Assembly (NCBI GenBank): GCA_000310025.1
Contig: FN648624.1
Location: forward strand, 24,513-88,512
DNA: 64,000 bases
DNA from: Ectocarpus siliculosus
Taxonomy: Eukaryota > Sar > Phaeophyceae > Ectocarpales > Ectocarpaceae
Direction of reading: 5' to 3'
Part shown: piece by piece, positions 13,401 through 24,104 of the stretch
How positions within the stretch are numbered: the stretch's first letter is position 1
Layout: the number at the start of each line of letters is the position of its first letter
Notes under the pieces: model-generated
What the model was told of the DNA's origin: nothing
The model's database searches: none
What the model saw: only the letters and a program-made list of their open reading frames with translations
Position numbers and translations under genes: made by a program

Positions 13401-16400
13401 GAAACGAGTGGCACGCAAGCAAGCAACTGACACTTTCATGGCATACGTCGCTCTTGCCGGTGCCATTCTCTTTTTTGTGTTTCACGCTCGCTTGCCCTGT
13501 ACCTGGTAGGATACAGCACGGATCCTTCATGATGATTAGGCGCACGAAGATACAAGTGCGTGCTCGACTTTCTCCTCGCCACAATCGTTTCATCGCATTG
13601 GGACACATTGTAGCAGCAACAAACATTGTTTTCACCCGTGGCTGATGCTTTCAACCTTCCACTTCGCGAATATCGTGATCGGCCGTTCAGCTCCTGATGG
13701 AAGTAGATGGAGGCGTGGACAGGCTGCTGGCCCCCAAGATCGAATATGCCTGGGCGTTAACTCGGAGCCAGGTATGTTTCCGTCCGTCACCAGAGTAGCT
13801 ATCATGGTTGGAAGCGAATGTTCTGGCTTACTCCGCCGTTAAGGGCAAATGAGGCTTAGTATTGGAGTTCTTCTATCCCTGTGAATCACTTGAACGTATT
13901 CATCGATATTCAGAACCCCGCCTTCACCCATGCGCGCATCTATTCCGCAGCATCCTCTGGTTTCCGTGTCATTTCTCCGAGGTGGCTGGCACCTTGAGCG
14001 TACCTAACTCAACACCTCGAAGCGCTTCGTCAATGCCTCGACCACAATGGTTGCGCCTCCTTTCCCCCTTCTTTTTTCCCGCACAAGACCCTGGAACGCA
14101 TCTCCAAGGATTTCTCGCCGGAGGTCGATTTCGCTGCTCGCGGTGTGACCAAGACGGATTTCCCTGGAAGATACCAGTACCGCGATGTCGGGCTCAAGTA
14201 CTGGGAGGCCATACACACCTGGGTGAAGGATTACCTCGACGTGAGTCAGGCCCACCTCACGTGCAGCCGCGAAAGTCTGCTTGTGTGTTGCATGCGTGAA
14301 GGAGGCCAGCCACTTGACCACTTTGGCTTTGTCAGCTACCGGTTCGATGGGCCAACGCTGCTCACCCCCTACCCCCAATCCTGGAACGTACCCGAAGCTC
14401 TGGATGGAAACGTTCTATGATATTCACCATTTTGAGATGGAATGCTGGTGTGATATGATCGTTGTCTAGCGTCCGCAGGTGTCAGGTTATTAGGTGCTTG
14501 TGCCAACGGCTGAACAAAGTCGTGGTGCCTGGAGGTAATATGGTTTGTTTGCTCAGCGACTCCTGCTCGTTGTTTCCTGCAACAGTTGGTCGCGTTCCCT
14601 TGCTATGATGGGTGTACAGATATGTCTTCAAATAATACTTCACGTCCCTTCGTAAACTATGGCCTGGTTTTCTCTGGCTCTTCAGGTGTACTACAGCTCC
14701 GACGTCGACATCAGCGATGACTACGAGTTGCAGGTCAGGCTTGAGACCCTTCCTCCTTTGTCATTGCGAGTGCTAGTCCGGTTCGATGTTCTGAAGACTT
14801 CACCTTCATTTCGTGCTCGTCCGGCTATGCTGTAAGCCAGCTCGGCAGCCTTCGCACTCGTTTCATTCCTTCGCTCTGAGGGTGTCGTCAAAATAGTATA
14901 GTAATGGGGTCTGGGGGGCGAGCTTGGAGGGTACGACTGCCACGAGAGCAAACCGACCAGATGCAGTGATGATTGCTCGAGCCCATACTGTGGTCGATCT
15001 ACGACTGTACTTGGTTCGATTCGATTCGTAGTGGCTTGAGGGTTGTCGGCGCCGTCCAATTTCGTGGTACGCAAAGCGAAGATCGACACATGATGAATTC
15101 CTATCGAAATGCTTGCGATCCCGTTCGGCCAAGGCCACATTTCCGTTCACCATCTATTGGCAGTCAACGTGTTGGCTCAGTCGAGTGTATTGGCATCTGA
15201 CTATGTACCCCCGCCATCCTGCAGGCGTTCGTGAAGGAGCTTGTTACCGTGGGAGAGCTGAAATGGCTTGCGGAATTGGAAAATTCCGCGGACAAGAAAG
15301 TCTTCCTCGCTAAGGTTCGTTTGTTGTTACTACTGTTGTTGAAGTTCTTTTCACGTTCATTCACCAGCCCAATCTCACCTCTTACCCAGAGTGACTAAAT
15401 ATGGTCTCTGGCAGTGCACACAGGTCAGCTAGGACTAGTCAGAGTGGTTCAGTCTTCCCAAGAGGCTTGAGTTTGACGCTGAGTGCCTCCGGAAGGCAAG
15501 AAACAGGCCAGGCCTAGGTTGGCTCGGGAGTAGTGCCGCAAGTCACGGATCCTTTATTCCAGAAGGGGGCATCTACCTTGAGACGAACAATGGTACAAAA
15601 TAGAGTTGAGTTCTTTGCGGTGGCGATGATTGCGCTCATTCTTTTGTGCTTTTTTTTTTACCCCTGTCTTGTAATCATCGTTGAATGTATGGTGAGTACC
15701 CTCAAGTTCACAAGAGCGGTTGGCTACTTGGCAGTGGTGGGATGGACTATTGTAGAATATGTTGCTGATGTTCCTGACAAGAAGCGATCGCCTGGCCATC
15801 GCATGCCTTTTCAAGTGGAAACAGTGCCATGCTTGGAGGCGCGTTGGCAGCGAGGAGAGGTGCGGATCAACTGGGCCACAAGAGGATACTGTTGGGGAAG
15901 CGGTTGTCCTGGCAACATGCCGGGTGACGGCATAACGGCAGCAGAGGACCATTCCTGGCCATGAAGTTTCGCGGTGTACCGTTTTCCGGCACCATGCGGT
16001 CTGAGCATATCCCATTCTACCCTATCGCAGGACGGAGTCTTGCATGAGGTTGAATCCTGTCTCTCGCCAATGCTAACTCTTCGCTTGGCTCCAATCGGGC
16101 TATTAATGCCATTCTCTTGGAATTCTCTGTCCGACCTCTACCTATATCGTAGGTATTGGCGAGTCTGATCTACTCTGCAAGCGTCCTGCACGCCGCGGTC
16201 AACTTCCCTCAGCAGCCCATCATGTCGTTCGTGCCCGGCAACCCCCCTTCGATCTACGTGCCACCCCCCACTGACAAGGTGAGCGTTCGCGGAAAATCTC
16301 CGTATTTCGTCTTCGAATTGGCATCGCAGGGGGGCGACTGGGATCGGTTTCGCGATCAATTATGAAAGAACAGGTCCGCCGGAGTAATGACTTGCGCGTA

Positions 16401-18102
16401 TTCCACGTGACGATGACCATTGCGACTTGCTTCCAGACGAAGAGGAGCTTCGAAGAGTACCTGGCCTATCTCCCACCCCTCGAGATTGCAGCGGAACAGG
16501 TCGTGACCGGCAACATTCTCGGCACTGTCTTCCACACCAAGTGAGCCCGAACCACGACGAAGCCAACGTGAACCGTGAACAACACGGTTGCATTTCAGCC
16601 TTTTTCTTACCATGATGCGTGGCGCAGCCTCGGTATTGTTGGTCTTTGTGTTGCTCGATTGATGTGTGGTTGGATTATTTTCGTCTGGTTTTCGGTTCAA
16701 GATCTAAGCGTCCTGCATCGTTCTATTTAGATGTTGTTTGCCGTGCTGGAGGAGAATACCTCAAACGGCTAGCTGAAATTTTTTCGATACTCATGTCGTG
16801 GGAGTGTGGATCAGTTCTGGACCCCGAAGAAACCAGGTTGGTACTGTTCGTCATTTTTCATGTCCCATGTATATTGCTGCTTCACGGGGTGCGCGTGTAC
16901 AACTACGATATGTCGATGTTGGAGTGGCGTCACCATCGTCCATGTCTAGCCTACCGCTATCAGTCCCAATCAACTTAGGGGCAACGACGGTGGTGTTCCA
17001 TCTGCGTTTCAGCGAGTTGCAGAATATCAGCAGAACTCGTTGGAGAGGATTGGTTCAGCTACTAAGCGCGGGCTGACACACAGCAGTCGATTCGGTTTCG
17101 TCGTCCGCTGTAACACAACGTGCGATCCTCAGCGCTTTCCAGTTTTCGGCCTTTTGCTGTTTCTATGTGTGCGATTCTTGCGACTTGGAACCTCTTGTCA
17201 TTTCTCCTGTGGGGTACGAACCGTTCAGGCTGGGCGACTACGACGCGAGCCAGTTCAGCGACAAACGTGTCCAGGCCCCCCTCGCTAAGTTCCAGCAGGC
17301 CATCGAGGACATCGAAACCGACATGGTTGACGAGTAAGTCGGGTTGCCTAAACACGAAGCGAAACGTTCCGCTGCCTCTGCAATGTACCTATACTACAGA
17401 AACCGTAGCGGCGAGGAGGTCCCACGCCAATACCAGGGTGGTGCCATGCATGTGCATACTGATGTCTAGCGGTTCCGGACGAACATCATCATGGGCGAGC
17501 TTGGCTTTTCCAGATATTTTGGGTTTTCGCTTCATCCTCATACAAGGGAAACTCGGAGCTAAGTGTTGTTCTGAATGCTACCGAAACATGCGCGTTGGTC
17601 TTTGGATTTCAGTTTACCGCGGTAGAAGAAGGGACGACTCTTTTCGCCGTTCAGCAGTAGTTCTGTCCTCCATCTTTCATCGCGTCTCTTCATTTTTATT
17701 TTTGGGCGGCAGGTTGTTGTATCTCAGCCCTCTCGTCGCACCATCGAATCCGGTCGCCTGTCTTCATTGATGTGTGCACACATTTGGCGTGAATTCGAAA
17801 CACGTGACTGTAGATGCCGTACGTGTTACTTGAGCGATTGCATCATTCGATCATAGGGTCTTCAAGGTTGAGAACCTTGCCAAACGCTATAGGGGACGGG
17901 ACGGCACCTTGCTTTCGACGGTAAACATATCCTTGTTATTTTTTTGTCATGGCGAGTTCCGCCCTTTCATAATCCAATGCCTGGCAGGAACGCCTTCGTT
18001 GTGTCTTCCTGGCGCAAGAGAGGCAAGGGCAAGAAAGCCGCCGCCAACTTCGGGTACACGACACTGCTTCCCGACAAGGTCCCGCAGTCCATCAACATAT
18101 AG
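7160..18102 (+). CDS. LOX: Lipoxygenase, PLAT-less, split into about 17 exons
   Basis: The product is predicted to add oxygen to polyunsaturated fatty acids, the first step of oxylipin synthesis. Proposed exons: 7160-7403, 9197-9267, 9643-9811, 10161-10243, 10445-10516, 11112-11222, 11924-12018, 12318-12474, 13691-13771, 14088-14240, 14686-14733, 15225-15314, 16153-16278, 16437-16540, 17229-17333, 17857-17920, 17988-18102. Every intron is GT-AG, and phases agree at every junction except the last. The protein is about 629 residues. In order it has a hydrophobic N-terminus, then family blocks LFVVDHHLIK, YVAPSVALFEAVDDELLPL and FTPDDGYNWKIAKACFEAAD. The iron-site block HQVVSHLGNTHIVLE follows, then HPIHALFAPHVEGT, FPGRYQYRDVGLKYWEAI, VLHAAVNFPQ, and the ending LLPDKVPQSINI. 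The ligands are the His-x4-His pair plus the third His of that block's family pattern, His-x3-Asn, and the C-terminal Ile carboxylate. The N-terminal PLAT/C2 barrel of plant and animal enzymes is absent. Exons 2 and 3 have the weakest boundaries. Confidence 0.9.
12318..12474 (+). other. LOX: Lipoxygenase exon 8: iron-binding histidine block
   Basis: This exon encodes the diagnostic metal block HQVVSHLGNTHIVLE followed by APMVSMYRQLPKEHPIHALF and PHVEGTALINWGADE. Two His four residues apart, and a third His five residues on, match the lipoxygenase signature, with Gly where the family pattern usually has Leu, Met or Ala. It ends in phase 0 at GACGAG before GTGGGA and joins to LLMEVDGG at 13691. 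Its last 28 bases and the next 0.74 kb of intron are copied at 56505-57259. Confidence 0.9.
16153..16278 (+). other. LOX: Lipoxygenase exon 13: third His and Asn ligands
   Basis: This exon encodes VLASLIYSASVLHAAVNFPQ, which holds the His-x3-Asn ligand pair of lipoxygenases. It is followed by the Pro-rich stretch GNPPSIYVPPPTDK that family members show just after this helix. The phase is 0 at both ends, with acceptor TATCGTAG and donor GTGAGC. Confidence 0.9.
17988..18102 (+). other. LOX: Lipoxygenase last exon with C-terminal Ile
   Basis: The frame ends FGYTTLLPDKVPQSINI and then TAG at 18100-18102. A terminal Ile preceded by a Pro-x-Ser-Ile stretch is typical of lipoxygenases, where the carboxylate binds iron. 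The acceptor GCCTGGCAG leaves one base before the AAC codon, so this exon expects a phase-2 partner, whereas the preceding exon (17857-17920) ends in phase 0 at its only good donor (GTAAAC). The gene model is therefore one base out at this junction. Confidence 0.8.
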
Positions 18103-19177
18103 TATTGTGTACGCTTCAGCGGTATGTAGATGTAAAGGTTACGTGTGGTTGCCATTGATGTGAGTTGCTTGTTCAAGGGTTGACAATGTCTACGTGTAGA
18201 TCGCACCGCGTCGTTGTCAATAATAGGCGCGAAACATGTCCGTGTACACAGGTTCGTATTTTTTTGAGAATATCACGTGGGGTTCCTCGGTCGCGTTTGC
18301 GTCGGGTGTCTCGGTTGAATCAAAGAGACACACCCGACTTGCTGGAGTGGATGGTGAGGAAGTATTGATTGAAATCCTGTTGGTTTTCATGAGTGTGTGG
18401 GTAGGTTTTTAGGACACGGGAGAAGTTGAAGTTTCACAGCAAACAATTGTCAGCAAGAGAGCAGCTCTGTGCAACGTGTTCGTTCTGGCGTTCTTAACGG
18501 TGTGCCGTGGTTTCGTTTGGTCTTGCACCCTGGGGTACGTGAGGCGACATTCTTTTCGTGTACAGCATGGCAGTGAGAGCGTGGTATAAAATGACACGGG
18601 CGACCTTCAGGCGTGCATACCTCGCGCGTGTATGGCGGAGTACATTGCTGCCTCTCCATATTGGATTCTGATTTGGCTACCGACCTTACTACTGTAGACT
18701 AACCAGCCGACGGTAGCCGGGGAACTCTACTGTCATCTCTTCCCCGCGCGAATAATCCGTAACCACGGCTGGTTGTTCAGTCGCACCTTCGGCTAGAGCG
18801 GGTTACACACCCACTTCACGATTTGTTGGTGTCAGAGATTTGGATAGTGAATCTCTTGCGGGCGCTAACTATCGTGGACGTGTATCATAATCGTTGAACT
18901 GTTTTCCTAGACACGAGGCCGCGCCGCGCCGAATAATTCGGCGCGAAGGGCAATGGGTTAGGTGCACCTGCTATTCCAGGCGCCTACGTGCACAGCAATT
19001 CCTGTTGGAAAACGTACCTTTGCAGATGATACCACAGACAAAGCCGATTTGCTCGGTACGACGTGTGTTTGTGCTACTTGTAGGCATCCACTAGCAACGC
19101 GGAGTGAGAGCACTTTGCCACAACCCCCAGCGCTTACACAAATACGGACTGGCGGTGCGAAAAAAACACAAACGCTG
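18103..19177. other. Lipoxygenase 3' region and intergenic DNA
   Basis: No gene is recognised. The lipoxygenase 3' untranslated region should begin here. The minus strand at 19094-19177 carries 28 codons that stay open across the empty Copia target site (see the ORF at 59269-59570). Confidence 0.4.
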
Positions 19178-19186
19178 GACGGTGAT

Positions 19187-19614
19187 TGTAGAAAGGCGTC
19201 GTGTCGAGGTGCCCTGTACCCAAGGGTCGTGTCTACAGGAGGTTAAATAAGCCTGTTTGCAATCGTCAAGACTAAATGGTATCATGGTTGGCTCAGTGCC
19301 TCAGTGGGGCTTTCATTGTTGCCTGCCGGTGGCACCGGAGCCTAGCTCCGTCGGAGAGTTGATGCGTTGAGGGATAGTCGGGGAGTGAACCCGGTGGGGC
19401 TCGCAACACGTCGTGATCTCGCTCCAAATACAATCCTCTCCTCAACCATCAATTCATTCGTGAGCTCCTCGCTAGAACTCGTCACACATGTTCCGTTTTA
19501 CCAAACGTCACATATCACACCGCATCTATGTACGTATCATTGCATGCAGAAATCATACAGCTGTATCTATTCTACTACACACATCCTGCAGCAGTAATGC
19601 GCTGTATTTCAACA
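19187..19614 (-). repeat. Copia 3' LTR
   Basis: This copy aligns along its full length, with scattered differences, to 58843-59268. On the minus strand it runs from TGTTGAAATAC to TTTCTACA, i.e. TG...CA. Just before its start, on the minus strand, lies a purine tract (ATGGGGGTT, 19615-19623), as expected of a polypurine tract next to a 3' LTR. The 9-mer GACGGTGAT (19178-19186) abuts its outer end and also abuts the outer end of the other LTR. Confidence 0.8.
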
Positions 19615-19856
19615 AACCCCCATGATGGATGCAATGTTACGTGCCCTTCAACGACCCCGTTGTTCTTCAAAATCTTCTGCATAAATGCTGCAAGTCTCTT
19701 ACGCACCTACTTCAGTTCAGTACTCTTACATCACACACGCCCCCATAGCTTGTACAATGGTACGCGCGTTACTCATGCTTCAACAACTGCCTGTTCAGCT
19801 GCTATCCTTCTCCAAAAATATAATGTCCGTATATTCTACTTCTAATTCTCTCCCCG
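19615..19856 (-). other. Copia 3' internal non-coding region, with polypurine tract
   Basis: This is the strip between the Copia LTR and the inserted tyrosine-recombinase block. It starts with the polypurine tract (minus strand) and ends in a 170-bp segment (19687-19856) repeated exactly at 24675-24844, on the other side of the inserted block. No coding is seen. Confidence 0.6.
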
Positions 19857-21335
19857 TCCGTGCTGTTGGCGAGTGGAAGTTAACCGATCTCAACGCAACG
19901 AAACACGAAGTCATACATGTATCAGCACGGGATGCGCCAATGAGTGGAAGCACCCGCGCTGTTGGCGAGTAGAGTTAACCGAATTCAACGCAGCGGTAGA
20001 AAAATACCACAAATCATGCATCAGTACGGGACGCGCCAATGAGTGGAAGCACCCGTGCTGCATATGTGATGTCAGCCTCAGCACGGGACGCGCCAATGAG
20101 TGGAAGCACTCGTGCGGTTGGTGAGTAGAGTTAACCGATCTCAAAAAGAAAGAACAAAACGCCGTACATGTATCAGCACGGGACGCGCCAATGAGTGGAA
20201 GCACCCGCGCTGTTGGCGAGTAGAGTTAACCGAATTCAACGCAGCGGTAGAAAAATACCACAAATCATGCATCAGTACGGGACGCGCCAATGAGTGGAAG
20301 CACCCGTGCTGCATATGTGATGTCAGCCTCAGCACGGGACGCGCCAATGAGTGGAAGCACTCGTGCTGTTGGCGAGTAGAGTTAACCGATCTCAAAAAGA
20401 AAGAACAAAACGCCGTACACGTATCAGCACGGGACGCACCAATGAGTGGGCGCACCCGCGCTGTTGGCGAGTAGAGTTAACCGAATTCAACGCAGCGGTA
20501 GGAAATACCACAAATCATGCATCAGTACGGGACGCGCCAATGAGTGGAAGCACCCGTGCTGTATATGTGTTGTCAGCCTCAGCACGGGACGCGCCAACGA
20601 GTGGAAGCACTCGTGCTGTTGGCGAGTAGAGTTAACCGATCTCAAAAAGAAAGAACAAAACGCCGTACACGTATTAGCACGGGACGCGCCAATGAGTGGA
20701 CGCACCCGTGCTGTTGGCGAGTAGAGTTAACCGAATTCAACGCATCGAAAACGAAGTCGTACACGTATCAGTACGGGACGCGCCAATGAGTGGAAGCACC
20801 CGTGCTGCGTATGTGTTGTCAGTTTCAGCAAGGGACGCGCCAATGAGTGCTGTTGGCGAGTAGAGTTAACCGATCTCAAAAAGAAAGAACAAAAACGCCG
20901 TACACGTATCAGTACGGGACGCGCCAATGAGTGGGCGCACCCGTGCTGTTGGGCGAGTAGAATTAACCGATCTCCACGCATCGAAAACGAAGTCATACAC
21001 GTATCAGTACGGGACGCGCCAATGAGTGGAAGCACCCGTGCTCATATGTGTTGTCAGTTTCAGCAAGGGACGCGCCAATGAGTGGAAGCACCCGCGCTGC
21101 GTACAAGTATCATCAGTGCGGGTCGCGCCAATGAGTGGAAGCACCCGTGCTGCATATGTGTTGTCAGTTTCAGCGAGGGACGCGCCAATGAGTGGAAGCA
21201 CCCGCGCTGTTGGCAAGTGGAGTTCACCGTATCCAACGCATCGAAAAAAAAAAAAAAACACGTATCAGCACGGGACGCGCCAATGAGTGGAAGCACCCGT
21301 GCCGATGGCGAACCGGGGTTCACCGAATCCAAGAA
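19857..21335. repeat. Tandem array of about 18 hairpin-forming units
   Basis: The core unit has left arm CAGCACGGG, a loop close to ACGCGCCAATGAGTGGAAGCA, and right arm CCCGTGCTG, so each unit can fold into a 9-bp stem. Copies start near 19926, 20022, 20077, 20175, 20273, 20330, 20426, 20524, 20580, 20677, 20769, 20827 (truncated), 20910, 21007, 21061, 21115, 21171 and 21267. Spacing alternates at about 56 and 97 bp, giving a higher-order period near 250 bp with three units, separated by spacers containing GAGTAGAGTTAACCGA. Open frames run through it on both strands, but they only reflect the repeat. It lies inside the block with the tyrosine-recombinase gene and ends at a poly-A run (21346-21360). 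Confidence 0.9.
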
Positions 21336-21599
21336 AATATATATATAAAAAAAAAAAAAAGAGAAACCATCGCTAGTGTTCCAAAGAGAGAAATATTCGG
21401 GATTGGTCGACGTCCGGTGACCGTAGCGTCAGCAGCAATAATCACTCCATTCAATCCACAGGCGTCGAGAATGAACTAACGCGAGCTCGCGATATAACAA
21501 CGCGTCGTTCTGGGCCCGACGAAAACCCACGTCAGATAGTTTCGCCCGAAGATAGGATTTGTAGACCATTCTAACTGCAGATCCAGGCGCGCGATCGAC

Positions 21600-22597
21600 T
21601 ACGCCCACGATGAAGAGGAAAAGAAGTGTTCCCGCAACGCCGCCCTGACGCTCGCCCGCCGCCTGCCGCCGGTCCGCTGCTTATACGACTCCAACCGCGA
21701 CCAGATGCCGACACGGGCCTCCACGCGGAGCGGCAGGGCAGCGGCTGGGCAAGCAGGGCGAGGTCGGGCGGCGACACCTTCGACACCACGCACGAGAGGT
21801 CTACCGCGCGATCGGTGGCGAGCTCGACGGCTCGCCCCTCGACGCGCAGCGGATCACGTACTCCCGCGAGGCGTCGAGCGGTATCCTCCTCGCGAGCGCC
21901 AGGGACAGGCACCCGCGGCGACCCCCCCGCTGATGAGACTGAGCTCGCTTCTCTCCGCGGGCTGGTGGACGGCCTGAGGGAGGAGCTGCAGCGGAAGCGC
22001 GATGAGGCTGCCGGTGATCGCCAGCAGCTTCAAGCAACGATCGACGACCTGATCGCCACCCAAGCAGCAGGACCTGGCCTTCCGGGGGGGGGTGCAACTT
22101 GTGGGCACACCCGCCCCACCATCGGCCTCTCGGGCCCCCGCTACACCCAGCGCCGAGGCGGCTAAGGCTACGGCAAAGGATAGAGCGCGGATGTGGGGGG
22201 ACCTCCGCCGGGTAAAAGCGTGGCTCATCCTGGGGCGGCCCCCGGCAGTTTCAAAACTGTCGCAGATGGAGTGGCAATCCTTGCTTCGCAAAGGCGTCCT
22301 GGTGACAGAGAAAGTGGCGGCATCGCTCGACACGCTCGTGGTTACTGCTTCGCCTTCAACTCGTCGTCCGGTTGCCATGATCGTAACTGCCCACACATCC
22401 ACGCCCAGAACCCTTCCCACGCTAGGCGCGGAGCGTCCGAAACTCCGGCAACCGGCGCGCGCGGCGTTGGCCACGGCAACGGGGGAGGGCGCGGAGGAGA
22501 GGCGCGCGCCGCTGGCGAGGGCGGCGCGAGACCCCAAGGCCGCTGGCTTCTTCACCCACGGGAAAGACAAATAGGGGTGCGGGCTCTCCCCGCGTAG
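21600..22597 (+). pseudogene. Gag-like ORF of the recombinase element, frame-broken
   Basis: One frame (21626-22165) has an acidic/basic heptad stretch, ELASLRGLVDGLREELQRKR and onward, that should form a coiled coil, after an Arg/Ser/Thr-rich start. A second frame (22193-22597) carries a Cys/His cluster, CFAFNSSSGCHDRNCPHIH, spaced like a C-x8-C-x4-C-x3-H zinc knuckle. It is followed by a Gly/Arg-rich tail. Coiled coil then zinc knuckle is the usual order in Gag-like proteins of retroelements. The change of frame means a frameshift, a short intron or decay. It lies just upstream of the tyrosine recombinase, and the local GC is far higher than in the surrounding Copia. Confidence 0.5.
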
Positions 22598-22668
22598 CGG
22601 GGGGGCCTACCTCGGATGGCAGCGCACCTGCGGCTAAATCGAACGGCAGCACGCCGGTCTACACGAGG

Positions 22669-23823
22669 TTGGCTCCAGGGCTATCAGCAGGTTCAGGACC
22701 TGGGACAGGCAGGACGGGACTTTGTTACCGACGTCTTGGCATGCAGCTCGTCGAGCACTCAGTTGCGTCTTCGTCTAGAAGGACTTACACGTCAGGCTTC
22801 AACTCTTGGTGCACGTTTCGCAGGCTGACGGAGAAGCCCAAGTTCCTAGGGCAACGTGCCGGGGACCTTCATGTGTGGGAGTTGATAGACTTCGTAGCCT
22901 GGTGTTTCGAGTCTGAGGGTAATCTAGCGAGTACAATATCCGGAAAACTCACGGCTGTACAACATTTTCATAGGCTGGAAGCTTCTGTCGAGCTAGACTT
23001 GTCGTCTCCGATGTTGAAATGTGCGCTAAGGGGGATTGCGAGGAACCACGTGGCTGTGGGGACGGTACGCCGTGTGCGCCTGCCTGTGTCTTGGCGTATG
23101 CTGCTGGACGGGGAAAGCGCAAGCCAGAACTGGGGGGAAGGGGGCAGAGTGATGTGGCTGTGTCTGTGCTTGTCCTATCTCTTTATCACACGGTCTGATG
23201 AGGTGTTCGCGAATGATGCGGGCAGGGTGCATGAGGCACACTGTCTTACGAGGGCGGACGTAGCATTGTTTGCTGGCGAGACGCAATTAGTCTTTAGTCA
23301 CTATCGTAGAGCAGACCGTGTCGAAATGAGGTTTAGAGGGCACAAGGCCGATCAAGAGCAGAAAGGAAACATACGGGTTCGTACGCGAGACGAAGTCACC
23401 GGACCGCAGTCAGGTGTGAGAGCACGCGGTGGCGCGGTGGCTCTTGTGGTGGAGCTGTTATCGTGTCATGCGACGTTCCCTGACTCCGCACCGTTGGCTT
23501 CGTACCGTAGTGGAAGAGCAGTGAGAGTAGTGAGGTATACTGCTGCCCTCCGTGCACTCAGAGAAGTGGTAGCGAGGTCGGGGCGTAACCCCCAGGAGTA
23601 CGCGTTGCACTCGTTGCGAATTGGAGGCGCGACGGCTCTTGCATCGGGCGGAGACATCGCAGAACGAGTGATTCAGAGAGAAGGGAAGTGGAGGTCGGAT
23701 GCATACAAGCCGTACGCGCGAAACAATGTAGAGGATTCGCGGCGAGTGTCACGGAAACTTACAGACGGCAGTAGGATCGTATCGAGACAGCCGGGGGAGG
23801 GGACCGTCTGGGGGAACGGATAG
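22669..23823 (+). CDS. Tyrosine recombinase of a DIRS/Crypton-like element
   Basis: The frame of 384 codons looks like a site-specific tyrosine recombinase. After an N-terminal SAM-like DNA-binding part (SSRRTYTSGFNSWCTF, HVWELIDFVAWCFES, LTAVQHFHRLE), the catalytic half shows the first Arg in LFITRSDEVF, a GHKADQEQKG turn region, the His-x-x-Arg box HSLRIGGATALA, and a terminal GKWRSDAYKPYAR block with the Tyr nucleophile. The enzyme would cut and rejoin element DNA through a covalent tyrosine link, in the nucleus. No reverse transcriptase is seen between it and the Gag-like ORF, so the element is either a deletion product of a DIRS/Ngaro-type retroelement or a Crypton-like transposon. Because the whole frame is open, it could be young. 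Confidence 0.85.
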   Translation: MAPGLSAGSGPGTGRTGLCYRRLGMQLVEHSVASSSRRTYTSGFNSWCTFRRLTEKPKFLGQRAGDLHVWELIDFVAWCFESEGNLASTISGKLTAVQHFHRLEASVELDLSSPMLKCALRGIARNHVAVGTVRRVRLPVSWRMLLDGESASQNWGEGGRVMWLCLCLSYLFITRSDEVFANDAGRVHEAHCLTRADVALFAGETQLVFSHYRRADRVEMRFRGHKADQEQKGNIRVRTRDEVTGPQSGVRARGGAVALVVELLSCHATFPDSAPLASYRSGRAVRVVRYTAALRALREVVARSGRNPQEYALHSLRIGGATALASGGDIAERVIQREGKWRSDAYKPYARNNVEDSRRVSRKLTDGSRIVSRQPGEGTVWGNG

Positions 23824-23865
23824 TTGACTTATTCGGTAGTCGTCCAGAAAACTGACCTCGATGTG

Positions 23866-24104
23866 GGTGTTGTAGAATGGTGTGTACCATTTGAGGACTT
23901 GGTCAGTTTTGGGACTCCTGCGTTTTGCAGTCGTAGTCCCCCGGCTAGTATTTGTGGGGAGAGAGATGGATTTGTAAGAGTTGACGCCGGCCTTTGCAGC
24001 TAACGCGGCCGGAGAGACGATGAGCGTTTCGTGCGTCTCTCTCCCCAACACGTAGCCTAGAAACCGAAGAAATAATGAAGCAATTCGAAAGAAAACAAAA
24101 TAAA
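23866..24104 (+). repeat. Direct repeat B1 downstream of the recombinase
   Basis: This 239-bp segment is repeated, with one base missing, at 24437-24674. Both contain a GGAGAGAGA...TCTCTCTCC type inverted pair (near 23955-24045) and end in GAAAACAAAATAAA. Direct repeats at the 3' side of the ORFs are known in PAT/Ngaro-type recombinase retroelements (A1-ORF-B1-A2-B2). No matching A repeat was found at the 5' side. Confidence 0.85.

Noticed and set aside
19900-21330. CRISPR array
   Set aside because: Spacers are themselves repeated and of two fixed types, the units are hairpins with a higher-order period, no cas genes are present, and the setting is eukaryotic.
19873-21479. Many overlapping ORFs on both strands (repeats of TGRANEWKHP / PLIGASRADT) as a repeat protein
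   Set aside because: They exist only because the hairpin array lacks stops. Frames differ from unit to unit and both strands are open.
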